Positions 1 to 7,681 of a stretch of 64,000 nucleotides of DNA are shown piece after piece. Position 1 is the first letter of the stretch. Each line of letters begins with the position of its first letter. Source of the DNA: Bacillus sp. 123MFChir2 (GTDB lineage: Bacteria > Bacillota > Bacilli > Bacillales > Bacillaceae_G). Under the pieces are notes generated by a model that was given only the letters and a program-made list of their open reading frames with translations, had not been told where the DNA came from and did no database searches. The stretch is taken from assembly GCF_000383235.1 (NCBI RefSeq), contig NZ_KB910934.1, positions 1 through 64,000 on the forward strand. The letters run 5' to 3'. The translations under genes were made by a program, and so were the position numbers.

Positions 1-1
1 A

Positions 2-262
2 TTTTCGTGTTATCAACGTGTAGAAAAAGATTTGGAAATCGCAGTGTTCTTTGCCGATCCTTATTCTTCCTGGCAACGTGGGAGTAACGAAAATGCAAAT
101 GGTCTATTACGTGAGTTTTACCCGAAAAAAACAGATTTGAGCCTTGTTTCACAAGAACAATTAAATCGAGCACTACTTCTTATAAATCAAAGACCAAGAA
201 AATGTTTAGGTTGGAAAACTGCCCACGAAGCGTTTCAGGAGGAGCTGTCGCACTTAGATTGA
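2..262 (+). mobile_element. IS30-family transposase, C-terminal part (cut by window start)
   Basis: The frame is open from the window edge to a stop at 260-262 and encodes the last 86 residues of a DDE transposase. The stretch FADPYSSWQRGSNENANGLLR, followed by PKKTDL and a late RPRKCLGWKTAHEAF, is the hallmark C-terminal part of IS30-type transposases; the Glu of NENANG is the last catalytic acid of the DDE triad. The rest of the gene lies outside the window, so I cannot say whether the element is intact. No obvious terminal inverted repeat was found between the stop and the dispersed repeat that starts near 299. Confidence 0.88.
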
Positions 263-298
263 CAAACCGTCATAAATATAAATTAACTTTTTAACATC

Positions 299-470
299 TA
301 AGTCGCTACTATGCAGAACAAAACATGGCCGCTACTTGCTGTCTATCTTTATTTTAAACTTTGCATGTGGCAGGAAAAGGCACTGACCGCCTCTATGCAT
401 GGCCAGTTGCTCTCTCCCACCGAAAAAGAAAAGGGTTTTTATGTTAGTTTTTCAATTTGTATTTATATAC
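299..470 (+). repeat. Dispersed repeat family A, copy 1 (longest copy)
   Basis: This stretch of about 170 bp runs from taagtcgctactatgcag to caatttgtatttatatac. It closely matches 14126-14286, and shorter, more diverged relatives occur at about 38185-38295 and 46410-46470. The shared core reads ggcaggaaaaggcactgaccgcctctatgcatggccagttgctct. A 61-codon frame crosses it (from 311), but insertions and deletions in the other copies break that frame, so it is not a gene. It resembles the bcr-type intergenic repeats of the B. cereus group; which bcr family it belongs to I cannot tell. Confidence 0.8.
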
Positions 471-652
471 TTTCAAGTTTGACTCCAAATCTATAAGAAT
501 AACTCCCCCCTCTTCAATTTTGGGACTAACCTCTTCCTGATCATAATAAGTTGTTATAGAGTAACATTTTAATCGCTAAGCTTTTCTTCTCATCTCTAAT
601 TAATAAGAACGATACTACTTAAAATTGACAGTTAAAAATGGAGTGTGATGTT
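471..652. other. Intergenic, AT-rich; nothing further recognised
   Basis: Between repeat A and the ZIP-like gene I see no convincing reading frame, RNA gene or terminator. A promoter for the ZIP-like gene should lie here, but no well-spaced -35/-10 pair stands out. Confidence 0.4.
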
Positions 653-1390
653 ATGGAGCGACTTTGGTTTCCGATAATTGTTACGTTTTTTTCATTTGTT
701 GGGTTGCTATTGGGTGGTATTGTCGGACTTGCAACAAGACGGATAATGGAAGAACAAACATTTCGCTTATACGCTCTTTGCGGGGGTATTCTACTTGGAT
801 TGTTATTAATTGAAATCATTCCACAAACATTTTCAAGTTATGAAATAATCGGCCCCCTCCTCGGTAGTACCATTGGAATTTTAATGATGCGTTTAATAGA
901 TCGCTACTGTCATCAATTTATGATACATAAAAATGATCACCCAACATGGCAAACTTTTTTATTTCTTTCCTTTGCCATTTTTATTCACAATCTACCTAGC
1001 GGTTTTGCGTTAGGAACTGCTTTTACAACGCATCATGAATCCACTCTTCCTTTCTTACTAGCCATTATTATTCATCATGTTCCCGAAGGCCTTGCCTTAA
1101 TTATCTCTTTCTTATTTACACAGCATAAATATATACCTTTTATCTTAATCATCCTCTTTTTATCAAGCATTCTTGGTTTAAGCACTGCGTTTGGTATGAT
1201 CATTAACAGTAAAACTGTTCATTTACCCGGCTTAATAATGGGAAGCGCCATCGGTTCTTTAGGGTATGTAACAATCCATGAAATGCTTTGGAAAGCAAAA
1301 AAGAACCTATCATTACTCTCTTTTCTTTCTTGGACTATTTTTGGATGTTTACTTATTATCGTTTTTATGCCCTTTATAAGTCATCATTAA
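653..1390 (+). CDS. ZIP-family metal transporter
   Basis: A 245-residue integral membrane protein with about eight hydrophobic segments. It carries the two signature intramembrane motifs of ZIP transporters: HNLPSGFALG near residue 120 and HHVPEGLAL near residue 145, whose His and Glu residues line the metal path in the family. ZIP proteins bring divalent metals such as zinc, iron or manganese into the cytoplasm. The frame also has an ATG at 638, but GGAG at 640-643 sits nine bases before the ATG at 653, so the latter is preferred. The gene stands alone between repeat A and a pyruvate oxidase relic. The metal carried cannot be told from sequence. Confidence 0.85.
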   Translation: MERLWFPIIVTFFSFVGLLLGGIVGLATRRIMEEQTFRLYALCGGILLGLLLIEIIPQTFSSYEIIGPLLGSTIGILMMRLIDRYCHQFMIHKNDHPTWQTFLFLSFAIFIHNLPSGFALGTAFTTHHESTLPFLLAIIIHHVPEGLALIISFLFTQHKYIPFILIILFLSSILGLSTAFGMIINSKTVHLPGLIMGSAIGSLGYVTIHEMLWKAKKNLSLLSFLSWTIFGCLLIIVFMPFISHH

Positions 1391-1474
1391 AAGAAATCCC
1401 CCTTACCATTTGTATATTTCACCTTTTTATCCAAAACATAATAACATCTCAGTGTGTAAGGAGGAAATTCCATA

Positions 1475-1608
1475 TTTAAAAAAGTTGCTGGAAAGAATGT
1501 TTGCTGACGTCGCCGTTTATAACCAACGTATCATGTTCAGCGGAACAACTTCCTGCTGTTGTCAATCAAGTAATTCGTATGGCATATACAAAAAAAGGTG
1601 TACTTTAA
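1475..1608 (+). pseudogene. Pyruvate oxidase-type ThDP enzyme, decayed fragment
   Basis: Read in pieces, the DNA encodes FKKVAGKNVC, then a stop (TGA at 1505), then DVAVYNQRIM in another frame, then SAEQLPAVVNQVIRMAYTKKGVL after one more frameshift, ending at TAA 1606-1608. This matches an internal part of the N-terminal thiamine-diphosphate domain of pyruvate oxidases (PoxB type), where EQLPAVVNQAIR-AYTKKGV is well conserved. A fragment of about 45 codons carrying a stop and two frame changes cannot be functional. The upstream GGAGG at 1460-1464 is probably part of what surrounded the old gene. Confidence 0.8.
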
Positions 1609-1634
1609 TAACCTCTTTCTTATCCTTGATTATC

Positions 1635-2042
1635 TCAAAAAGTCACCATAAATGGCTGACTGTCTTCATCTAAACAATGTAAAATGCGCTCTTTGAAATT
1701 TTTCCATGTTACCATTTGCAGCGCTTCTTCAATTGAAAAATATCCAACTTCTAAGCTTTCACTACTTGTTGTAAATTGTCCTCCGATTGGCTTACCGACG
1801 AACAAATGATTACATATACACTGTGAAACATTTTGATACACTCCGCAGTACTTTACAATTTCAATATCAATACCAGTTTCCTCTTTCGCTTCTCGAATAG
1901 CACCCTTTGGGATTGCTTCTCCTTCTTCCACTTGACCACCGGGAAGCTCCCAGCCTCGCTTTGGACCTTTTAAAAGTAACATTTCATTTTTATCATTTAA
2001 CACGACTGTTGCAGCACTTACAATGTGTTTCGGATAAGGCAT
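1635..2042 (-). CDS. Nudix hydrolase
   Basis: A 135-residue protein with a full Nudix box at about residues 36-58: GGQVEEGE, then REAKEETGI, matching GX5EX7REUXEEXGU. The glutamates bind the divalent metal used to cleave nucleoside diphosphates linked to another group (NUDT1/MutT-like size). The open frame extends to 2114, but AAAGGAGGAG lies just before the ATG at 2042, giving MPYPKHIV, the usual kind of N-terminus. It lies 31 bases downstream of the DUF4937-type gene on the same strand and may be co-transcribed. The substrate is unknown. Confidence 0.9.
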   Translation of the reverse strand: MPYPKHIVSAATVVLNDKNEMLLLKGPKRGWELPGGQVEEGEAIPKGAIREAKEETGIDIEIVKYCGVYQNVSQCICNHLFVGKPIGGQFTTSSESLEVGYFSIEEALQMVTWKNFKERILHCLDEDSQPFMVTF

Positions 2043-2073
2043 ACCTACTCCTCCTTTAGCCAAATTGCCAACT

Positions 2074-2706
2074 CTACTTACAATGCACAGGTAATACAGC
2101 CCAAGAACTAACAAGTGTTGTCTGCTTCCCTTCCAGATGTAACACTTGCTGAGATGAATTTGTTGTATGGAGTAATTGCGGAAATATTTCTTTCACATAC
2201 TGCTTGTGAGAATTCGCATCTCTCCATAACGACAAAACAATGTAACGATTAGAAGAAAGAGATTTCCCTACAATACCGCCCAGCATCCCTTCTGCTCTCG
2301 CCAAACCTGGATTCCATACCGTTTCTTGCATATGTAAAAATTTCCTTTCACTCTCTTGTTTTACATCACAAATTGCTACTCGCAAAAAAGAACTGTGTGC
2401 TAATACTTCTACAAACGAAGTCTCCGTTATGCCAAATAAAGATTGATATAATTCTGTTTCACATGATGTAAACGTACTCTCTTGGTTGTTATCATTAAAA
2501 ATCTTATCATGTGATTCATTCATAAAACTTTGGTACATCTTCATATTTTCCCATAAACTAACTATACAAGCTTCTGATTCATCCCATCCCCCGATTTGTC
2601 CGTAAAAACCATCTAATCCCTTCAACTCGCTCCATTGTTCTTGAGCAACCGAAAATAATTCCTTTTTTTCGTCGCTTACTTTACAAATAATAGATTTAAT
2701 TAACAT
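2074..2706 (-). CDS. YdbC-like protein with DUF4937-type domain
   Basis: A 210-residue soluble protein starting MLIKSIICKVSDEKK. The N-terminal half (LDGFYGQIGGWDES, then CIVSLWEN) resembles the DUF4937/YdbC family of Bacillus, which has a ferredoxin-like monooxygenase-type fold. The second half (ARAEGMLGGIVGKSLSSNRYIVLSLWRD) looks like a repeat of the same fold, suggesting a two-domain protein. A GGGGG site lies eight bases before the ATG at 2706, so the longer frame from 2787 is not used. Its job is unknown; the following Nudix gene is close enough for an operon. Confidence 0.65.
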   Translation of the reverse strand: MLIKSIICKVSDEKKELFSVAQEQWSELKGLDGFYGQIGGWDESEACIVSLWENMKMYQSFMNESHDKIFNDNNQESTFTSCETELYQSLFGITETSFVEVLAHSSFLRVAICDVKQESERKFLHMQETVWNPGLARAEGMLGGIVGKSLSSNRYIVLSLWRDANSHKQYVKEIFPQLLHTTNSSQQVLHLEGKQTTLVSSWAVLPVHCK

Positions 2707-2829
2707 ACAAATTTCCCCCTTAATTCCCGTGAAAGCTTCATTAAAAATCAATACTTTTATTTTAAAGGGGTTTGATAGAAATATCAAAATTTTAGAAATA
2801 ATAGAATTACATTTTTTATTACCACAAAA

Positions 2830-3126
2830 TTATCTTTTAATAAAGCTTATACTATACAATAAAGCATTACTTAAAATACTTACTACCCCTATCCAAAATA
2901 GCCAATTTGTTGCGGTCAGCCAAGAAACCGCCATGATAAGTAGTGCAGTAGCAATGGATACACAATAGCCTATCTGATTTCGTCTCTTGTTACGGTGAAA
3001 CTTGTCTTTTGCCTGAGAAATAGAATGCTGGACTGTATTCTTTACATAATAGACTTTTTCTTTCATCTTATTCTCAGTCTCTTTTACTTTCTGATAAATG
3101 ACATTACTCATATAAACTTTACTCAC
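2830..3126 (-). CDS. Small two-TM membrane protein, partner of MarR regulator
   Basis: A 98-residue protein: about 48 charged, helical residues rich in Lys and Gln, then two hydrophobic segments at about 52-70 and 74-94. I do not recognise a family. Its ATG overlaps the stop codon of the MarR gene by four bases (ATGA, 3123-3126), so it is translationally coupled and under the same control. The likely link is a membrane or envelope response controlled by the MarR protein, but no transporter motif supports calling it a drug pump. Confidence 0.7.
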   Translation of the reverse strand: MSKVYMSNVIYQKVKETENKMKEKVYYVKNTVQHSISQAKDKFHRNKRRNQIGYCVSIATALLIMAVSWLTATNWLFWIGVVSILSNALLYSISFIKR

Positions 3127-3698
3127 AACTCCGTTCCTCCATTTCGGCGTTTTGAAAACTCTGCCATGACTTTTTCCTGATAGTTATCTAAGTTTAATTG
3201 CATTTGCTCATCAACTTTGAGATTTACCTGTTCTTCAAAGCCATCTTGTTCTTCCCCGTTGAAGCGATAGAGTTTTTGTAATAATCTCCAAAACGTTTCA
3301 ATTTCATCAGTTGTGAAATTATGAAATATATCTGCTAAAAAATATGTGGATTTTTCAGAACAAGTAATTAACGCTTTTTTTCCTTCAGGGGTAATCTCGA
3401 TATTAATCGAACGTTTATCTATTTTACTCGGCACAGTTTTAACATAACCTTTTTTCACAAGGCCTGTAATTAACTTATTAGCAGTCTGCTTTGTTGTACC
3501 TAACTTTTTAGCAATATTAATAAGTGTAGTGTTTTCAATCGGCAAATGTGCAATCGCAATTAGAGCCATATGTTGCCGTGACGTTAATATCTCTAAATAC
3601 TCATCCCCACTAGTTTGCACCTTATTGACAACCGAAAATAAAGTAGCGTAACTTTGTTGCATAAAATGTAGTTCTTTCATTAAGCGATTGATATCCAT
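3123..3698 (-). CDS. MarR-family transcriptional regulator
   Basis: A 191-residue protein with a winged helix at about residues 30-125: TSRQHMALIAIAHLP, then IENTTLINIAKKLGTTKQTANKLITGLVKKGYVKTVPSKIDKRSINIEITPEGKKAL. The DKRS/xxxTxxG part is the MarR wing. The remaining C-terminal 60 residues are longer than in minimal MarR proteins. The start at 3698 is set by AGAAGGGAG eight bases upstream; the frame upstream of it crosses the operator region. MarR proteins usually repress their own operon and are released by small ligands; the twin palindromes at 3720 and 3765 fit that. The overlapping membrane protein is the only obvious co-transcribed target. Confidence 0.88.
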   Translation of the reverse strand: MDINRLMKELHFMQQSYATLFSVVNKVQTSGDEYLEILTSRQHMALIAIAHLPIENTTLINIAKKLGTTKQTANKLITGLVKKGYVKTVPSKIDKRSINIEITPEGKKALITCSEKSTYFLADIFHNFTTDEIETFWRLLQKLYRFNGEEQDGFEEQVNLKVDEQMQLNLDNYQEKVMAEFSKRRNGGTEL

Positions 3699-3719
3699 AT
3701 GTAACTCCCTTCTATATTT

Positions 3720-3778
3720 GTCACCATGCTGACAAATATAGAATACCACTTCTTCCGTGTGATCGTCAACATGGTTAC
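3720..3778 (-). promoter_or_regulatory. Twin palindromic operators in the marR-like promoter
   Basis: GTCACCATGCTGAC (3720-3733) is a perfect GTCA-n-CATG-n-TGAC dyad. GTCAACATGGTTAC (3765-3778) is a one-mismatch copy. Both are followed by an AATATAG box (22 bases match at 18 positions). Centres are 45 bp apart. On the minus strand a candidate -35 TTGACG overlaps the distal site and TATTCT lies 18 bp on, just before the proximal site. This is the architecture expected for MarR autorepression, inferred not shown. Confidence 0.65.
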
Positions 3779-3837
3779 TAATATAGACGATTTTACATAT
3801 TATAAAAAAAGCAGCAAAGGTATCTCTCCCTTGCTAC

Positions 3838-4947
3838 TTAATCAAATGTAAGTATTATTTCAATAATCTCTGACCGGCTACCAAGTCTTAACGGTGGTCC
3901 CCAAAAACCAAATCCAGAAGAAACAATCGCATGAAATGTATGTCTCTGTACATAACCCCAATCTAATTCATACATTCTTCTTGTAATGATATGATTCGGT
4001 GCCATTTGTCCTCTATGCGTATGTCCCGATAATAATACATCAACACCCGCTGCCGCGGCTTGCTTTAACTCAAATGGCTGATGATCCATTGCGATGACGA
4101 GAAGACTCTTATCCACAGCGCTCATTAATTCCTCGAAACTTTTCCGCTCCCGGTCCGTCTTATCTCTTCTGCCTACAATATAAAAGCAATCTTCTATTTT
4201 TACAGCTTCATCTAATAAAATATTTATATCAATCTTATCCATTTCTTGCAAAAATTCAGGAATCGCTCCGCCGTAATATTCATGATTTCCTAATACCCCA
4301 TATACGCCAAGCGGAGCATGCATTTGCTTCATCACTTGTCCCATATTCTTTTTTATAAAATACTCTGGATGATCATCAATAATATCTCCGGGTAAAAGTA
4401 TAATATCCGGTTTCATATGATTTACATGATGAACCAATCTTTTCAGATGAGATAAGCCAGACAGCTTACCAAAATGCATATCTGAAGCCATCGCAATTCG
4501 AAGTGTTTTACGATTACTCACTTTTTTAGGTACATGAATCTCGTATTTTCGGATGACTGGACTATACGCATTAAATGTTCCATAAACAAAAATAAACACA
4601 AAAGTAGTAAGAACAATCATTCCAGTCCAAAAAATAGATTGTTCTTTTGGAAACGATAACCAATTTAAAATTAGCACCGCTATATCCGCTATTGGTAATA
4701 GTATGACTGCATATTGGATAACCGCAAACCAATAAGAACCAATCGTTCTAAGTGGTGAAGCAAACTTAATCAATCGATCTAGAATATAAGCGTATGATAA
4801 TAGTGCAACTACAATCGCATAATATCCCCAAGATTGAATATGAAAAGTCGTATGTATCCATACCCAACCGTTCCAGCCAATGTAAATCATTAACAGCGTA
4901 TATAAAGTAAATAAAATAAAAATATTTACTACATTTCTCGTTTTCAA
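3838..4947 (-). CDS. Membrane-anchored metallophosphoesterase (YkuE/YaeI-like)
   Basis: A 369-residue protein with about four transmembrane segments in residues 1-130, followed by a calcineurin-like phosphoesterase domain. Metal-binding motifs are in order: SDMHFG (D-x-H), LLPGDIIDD (GD), VLGNHEYY (GNHE), MDHQP and SGHTHRGQ (GHxH). Such proteins act on phospholipid or nucleotide substrates at the membrane. Translation seems to start at a TTG (4947), since GAGGAGG lies six bases upstream and no in-frame ATG is better placed. It is a single gene, followed by no clear partner. The substrate is unknown. Confidence 0.87.
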   Translation of the reverse strand: MKTRNVVNIFILFTLYTLLMIYIGWNGWVWIHTTFHIQSWGYYAIVVALLSYAYILDRLIKFASPLRTIGSYWFAVIQYAVILLPIADIAVLILNWLSFPKEQSIFWTGMIVLTTFVFIFVYGTFNAYSPVIRKYEIHVPKKVSNRKTLRIAMASDMHFGKLSGLSHLKRLVHHVNHMKPDIILLPGDIIDDHPEYFIKKNMGQVMKQMHAPLGVYGVLGNHEYYGGAIPEFLQEMDKIDINILLDEAVKIEDCFYIVGRRDKTDRERKSFEELMSAVDKSLLVIAMDHQPFELKQAAAAGVDVLLSGHTHRGQMAPNHIITRRMYELDWGYVQRHTFHAIVSSGFGFWGPPLRLGSRSEIIEIILTFD

Positions 4948-5102
4948 AATATGCCTCCTCTTTTACAAATTTTCATTTCAAACACTTATACACTACACTA
5001 ATTATAACAAATTACACTAAATATAACAAATATCTCTTAAAACCGTTAAGAATTTTATTTTGACACAAAAATTTTTATAATGCCACTAATACACCGTTAA
5101 AC

Positions 5103-5145
5103 AAAAAGAGATTGATTCATCATTTTTATGAATCAATCTCTTTTT
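5103..5145 (-). terminator. Terminator after the DinB-fold gene
   Basis: AGAGATTGATTCAT (5107-5120) pairs with ATGAATCAATCTCT (5128-5141) over a seven-base loop, with A-runs on one flank and T-runs on the other. It lies directly after the stop at 5157 and can work in both directions. Confidence 0.85.
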
Positions 5146-5156
5146 TATTTCATATT

Positions 5157-5693
5157 TCAACTGGATGGATAAGCAACAGAACTCAAATAACGTTCTTTTA
5201 TAATTTTACGATGATGAAGCTCATGACCAGCAATAATGCATGCCACAGCTCGAACAGTGACTTCAGAGTTATTCGCAACCCCTTTTTGTGACCAAGCTTC
5301 TTCATCTAGACTTTTAAGTAAATACAAAGTTGATTGACGAACAACCATTAAGTTTGCCAGAAGATCTTGCATAGATTGCTTATCAAATGCTGCTCTAAGT
5401 ACATACGCATCATCGTCGTATCCGGGAAGTAACGCCGTTTCACCTCTCGCTATTGAAAGAAGTCGATATGCCATAATCCGTTCAGTATCCGCAATATGAC
5501 CGATTACTTCTTTTATGCTCCACTTATTAGGAGCGTACCGAAAAAGTCCCTCACAATCAGAAAGATCTTTCAATAAGAGGTTTGTCTCTTCCAGTTGTTC
5601 TTCTAAAATATGTATAATATCTCCCTCTGGCAATAAGTTTATATACGTTGAATAATACGGGTTATATTCATTCTCTTCCAGTCTCTTTTTCAT
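5157..5693 (-). CDS. DinB-fold metalloenzyme (bacillithiol transferase-like)
   Basis: A 178-residue four-helix-bundle protein of the DinB superfamily. The likely metal ligands are the His in KEVIGHIADTE (about residue 65) and the two histidines of HELHHRKII (about 155-159), the spacing seen in YfiT/BstA-type bacillithiol transferases. APNKWSIKEVIGHIADTERIMAYR is very typical of the family. An ATG at 5702 has its ribosome site adjacent with no spacer, so the second ATG (5693; AAGG nine bases upstream) is preferred. The thiol or electrophile used is unknown. Confidence 0.85.
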   Translation of the reverse strand: MKKRLEENEYNPYYSTYINLLPEGDIIHILEEQLEETNLLLKDLSDCEGLFRYAPNKWSIKEVIGHIADTERIMAYRLLSIARGETALLPGYDDDAYVLRAAFDKQSMQDLLANLMVVRQSTLYLLKSLDEEAWSQKGVANNSEVTVRAVACIIAGHELHHRKIIKERYLSSVAYPSS

Positions 5694-5702
5694 TTCTACC
5701 AT

Positions 5703-6083
5703 CCTTCTTATTTTAGCTTTATTATAAATATTATCATATTAGTCCGAAAAATTAAAATTCCAAAAAAAAAAGTAATTCATCCTATCTATAAGTTAAATAA
5801 TTGAGTGATTTATATATTGTAAAATTAAAACAGATCAATAAGTAAGTTGGGCATTCTCCGCTTCTAATCTTGAAATTCAATCACCCTACAAAAAACTTTC
5901 TCAACCCTTGACATATAGACTGCTCTACTATCAACTGCTAACATAATAGGTGAGCTCCTAACGAGTTTCATTATCTAACGAAAGGACCTGTTTCGGACGC
6001 AGGTCCTTTTGCTTTTTTATTCAATATACATAAAACTACACAAACGGTATAATTTAACTATACTTATATAACTAGAAAGAGAG
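5703..6083. other. Intergenic stretch with an orphan terminator
   Basis: No reading frame is supported. A run of A (5761-5771) follows the DinB gene's upstream region, a candidate TTGACA lies at 5909-5914, and a strong plus-strand terminator (5981-6018) follows although no plus-strand gene precedes it. A TATAAT near 6048-6053 probably serves the acetyltransferase downstream. The orphan terminator raises the possibility of a small RNA. Confidence 0.5.
5981..6018 (+). terminator. Orphan rho-independent terminator
   Basis: AAAGGACCTG (5981-5990) pairs with CAGGTCCTTT (6000-6009), with a nine-base loop and then a T-rich tail (gctttttt). The nearest upstream gene points the other way, so this must end either an unrecognised short transcript or act as an attenuator for the acetyltransferase gene. 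Confidence 0.75.
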
Positions 6084-6092
6084 ATGGAAATA

Positions 6093-6647
6093 ATGAAAGT
6101 ATCATATTGGAGCGGTAATAAGGTACGATTAAGAGCACCTCAAAAAGAAGATATTTATTTATTCGAAGACTTAGATGACGAAATACTTAAAAACCTCGAT
6201 TCCATTGCTTTCCCACGTACAAATGAACAAATCGAAGAGTGGATGGCTGACATCTCAAAAGGTTCTTCTACTGACTGTGATGATTTTTATTGGATTGCCG
6301 AAGATCATAATAAAAACATAATCGGAACAATTGACGTCAGTAATTGCGATTCTAAAAATGGGACATTCGATTACGGTATTTCTGTATTCCCTCCTCATAG
6401 AGGAAACGGCTATGCAAAAGATATGATTATAACGATACTAAAACATTACTTCTTCGAGCTTAGATATCAAAAAGCAACTATTCAAGTATATTCATTTAAT
6501 ACGGCTTCTATCAACCTTCATCGAAAGCTGCAATTTGTTGAGGAAGGCCGCTTAAGAAATATGATTTATACAAATGGAACATTCTATGATGAAATCTATT
6601 TTGGAATTACAAAAGACGAATTCCAAGCGTTATATTTTCCTAGATGA
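6093..6647 (+). CDS. GNAT acetyltransferase, RimJ/RimL type
   Basis: A 184-residue acyltransferase. It starts with VSYWSGNKVRLRAPQKEDI, the usual RimL-like opening, and contains the acetyl-CoA loop as PPHRGNGYAKDMI (Q/R-x-x-G-x-G/A type, about residue 108) followed by ATIQVYSFNTASINLHRKLQFVEEGRLRN, the GNAT motif B region. Family members acetylate ribosomal proteins, amino groups of metabolites or antibiotics. An ATG nine bases upstream (6084) is possible but has GAGAG directly abutting it. It overlaps no gene; the next membrane protein starts 40 bases on. Confidence 0.85.
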   Translation: MKVSYWSGNKVRLRAPQKEDIYLFEDLDDEILKNLDSIAFPRTNEQIEEWMADISKGSSTDCDDFYWIAEDHNKNIIGTIDVSNCDSKNGTFDYGISVFPPHRGNGYAKDMIITILKHYFFELRYQKATIQVYSFNTASINLHRKLQFVEEGRLRNMIYTNGTFYDEIYFGITKDEFQALYFPR

Positions 6648-6687
6648 AATTTCCTTATCCCTATTACTTTTTATGGAGAGATTCAAT

Positions 6688-7209
6688 TTGAATAAGCTAA
6701 AAAAATACTCTAAAGTGTATATAATGTTTTTTATTCTTCACGTTTTATTTCTTATATTTTCTCCTAATAGAATTGTAGGTAGAACTGCCATTCAAAAAGA
6801 TGATATAAAATTACACGTATACTCACAAGCTACAACAGGAGCACCTCAAAGAATAAGTGAAAATGATTTAGCTATTTTAAAAGAAAAAGTGAAAGATACA
6901 TATCCGAATGTAGATTCTAGAGACATTGAATTAAAGGGCGACACCCCGTTCCGTCATGTTGCTGATCCAGCGTACATAGGGTGTTTTACTGTATACGGAA
7001 AGGTTATAGGTACAACACGTAACGAAACAAGTGGTGAAAATACCGTGGCAGTTTTAAAAGTTTCTTATTGGGACATGCCTATGTTTTGGTACCTATTTCA
7101 TTATGACTCATACATAACTAAGGTAACGCTATATATATTACTACCAATATTTCTGATCGCATTAGTAATAAGTATTATTTCTTTCATACCTAAAAATAGC
7201 TTTGATTAA
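6688..7209 (+). CDS. Two-TM membrane protein with extracytoplasmic domain, unknown
   Basis: About 173 residues. A hydrophobic segment lies near residues 10-27 (VYIMFFILHVLFLIF), an outer domain of about 110 residues follows, and a second membrane segment lies near 145-166. GGAGAG sits seven bases before a TTG at 6688, giving the best start; an ATG at 6673 has no site. The longer frame from 6574 would overlap the acetyltransferase gene. I do not recognise the family. Position suggests co-transcription with the acetyltransferase upstream. Confidence 0.6.
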   Translation: MNKLKKYSKVYIMFFILHVLFLIFSPNRIVGRTAIQKDDIKLHVYSQATTGAPQRISENDLAILKEKVKDTYPNVDSRDIELKGDTPFRHVADPAYIGCFTVYGKVIGTTRNETSGENTVAVLKVSYWDMPMFWYLFHYDSYITKVTLYILLPIFLIALVISIISFIPKNSFD

Positions 7210-7259
7210 AGTAAAACATAAGCCACCTGGTTGAACGCTGAATAAATCGTTCTATTTAT

Positions 7260-7289
7260 TTGGAGAAAATTACCGTTTTTTAGTATAAT
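7260..7289 (+). promoter_or_regulatory. Candidate sigma-A promoter
   Basis: TTGGAG (7260-7265) and TATAAT (7284-7289) are 18 bp apart, 40 bp upstream of the small membrane protein gene at 7330. The -10 box is perfect, the -35 fair. Confidence 0.6.
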
Positions 7290-7329
7290 GAATATAGGCA
7301 TACTGGTTTAAGAAAGGTGATTTTGAATA

Positions 7330-7626
7330 ATGATTTTTGATCATATAAACACAATAGGAGCCCTTGCTTTTCTATTTTTTATGATTTATCTTGCAACCGA
7401 TCCGAGAGATGTAAGCTTGCTAATGATTCCGGCTTATTTTGGTGGAATGCTAGTCACTCACTGGCTTGGTGAAAATGGATTCCAAGATACATATATTTAT
7501 TCGATTTGGATTGTCATCTACTCTCTTGTAATGCTTTACCTTATCATCGCTTCAATTCGTCTAGGTATAAAAAACGTAGTGTACATTAAAGAAAAAATAA
7601 GAAAACGTAAAGCTTTAAGAAAATAA
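7330..7626 (+). CDS. Small three-TM membrane protein, unknown
   Basis: A 98-residue protein with three hydrophobic segments (about 8-21, 30-44 and 56-76) and a very basic tail, KEKIRKRKALRK, that should be cytoplasmic. AAAGGTGA precedes the ATG at a slightly long distance of 11-12 bases. It has its own promoter (7260-7289) and a strong terminator (7633-7660), so it is a one-gene unit. No family recognised. Confidence 0.65.
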   Translation: MIFDHINTIGALAFLFFMIYLATDPRDVSLLMIPAYFGGMLVTHWLGENGFQDTYIYSIWIVIYSLVMLYLIIASIRLGIKNVVYIKEKIRKRKALRK

Positions 7627-7632
7627 CGCAAA

Positions 7633-7662
7633 AAGAAACCGCCCTAACAGGCGGTTTCTTTT
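7633..7662 (+). terminator. Terminator
   Basis: AAGAAACCGCC (7633-7643) pairs perfectly with GGCGGTTTCTT (7650-7660) across a six-base loop, seven bases after the stop of the small membrane protein. Confidence 0.9.
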
Positions 7663-7681
7663 ACGCATATACTAAAGCTAC

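Noticed and set aside
311-496. 61-codon plus-strand reading frame in repeat A
   Set aside because: The other repeat copies carry insertions, deletions and stops in this frame, so it is not kept as protein.
5703-6083. T-box or other known riboswitch in the leader of the acetyltransferase gene
   Set aside because: No T-box sequence (AGGGTGGNACCGCG-type) or other riboswitch core that I can recognise; only the terminator is clear.
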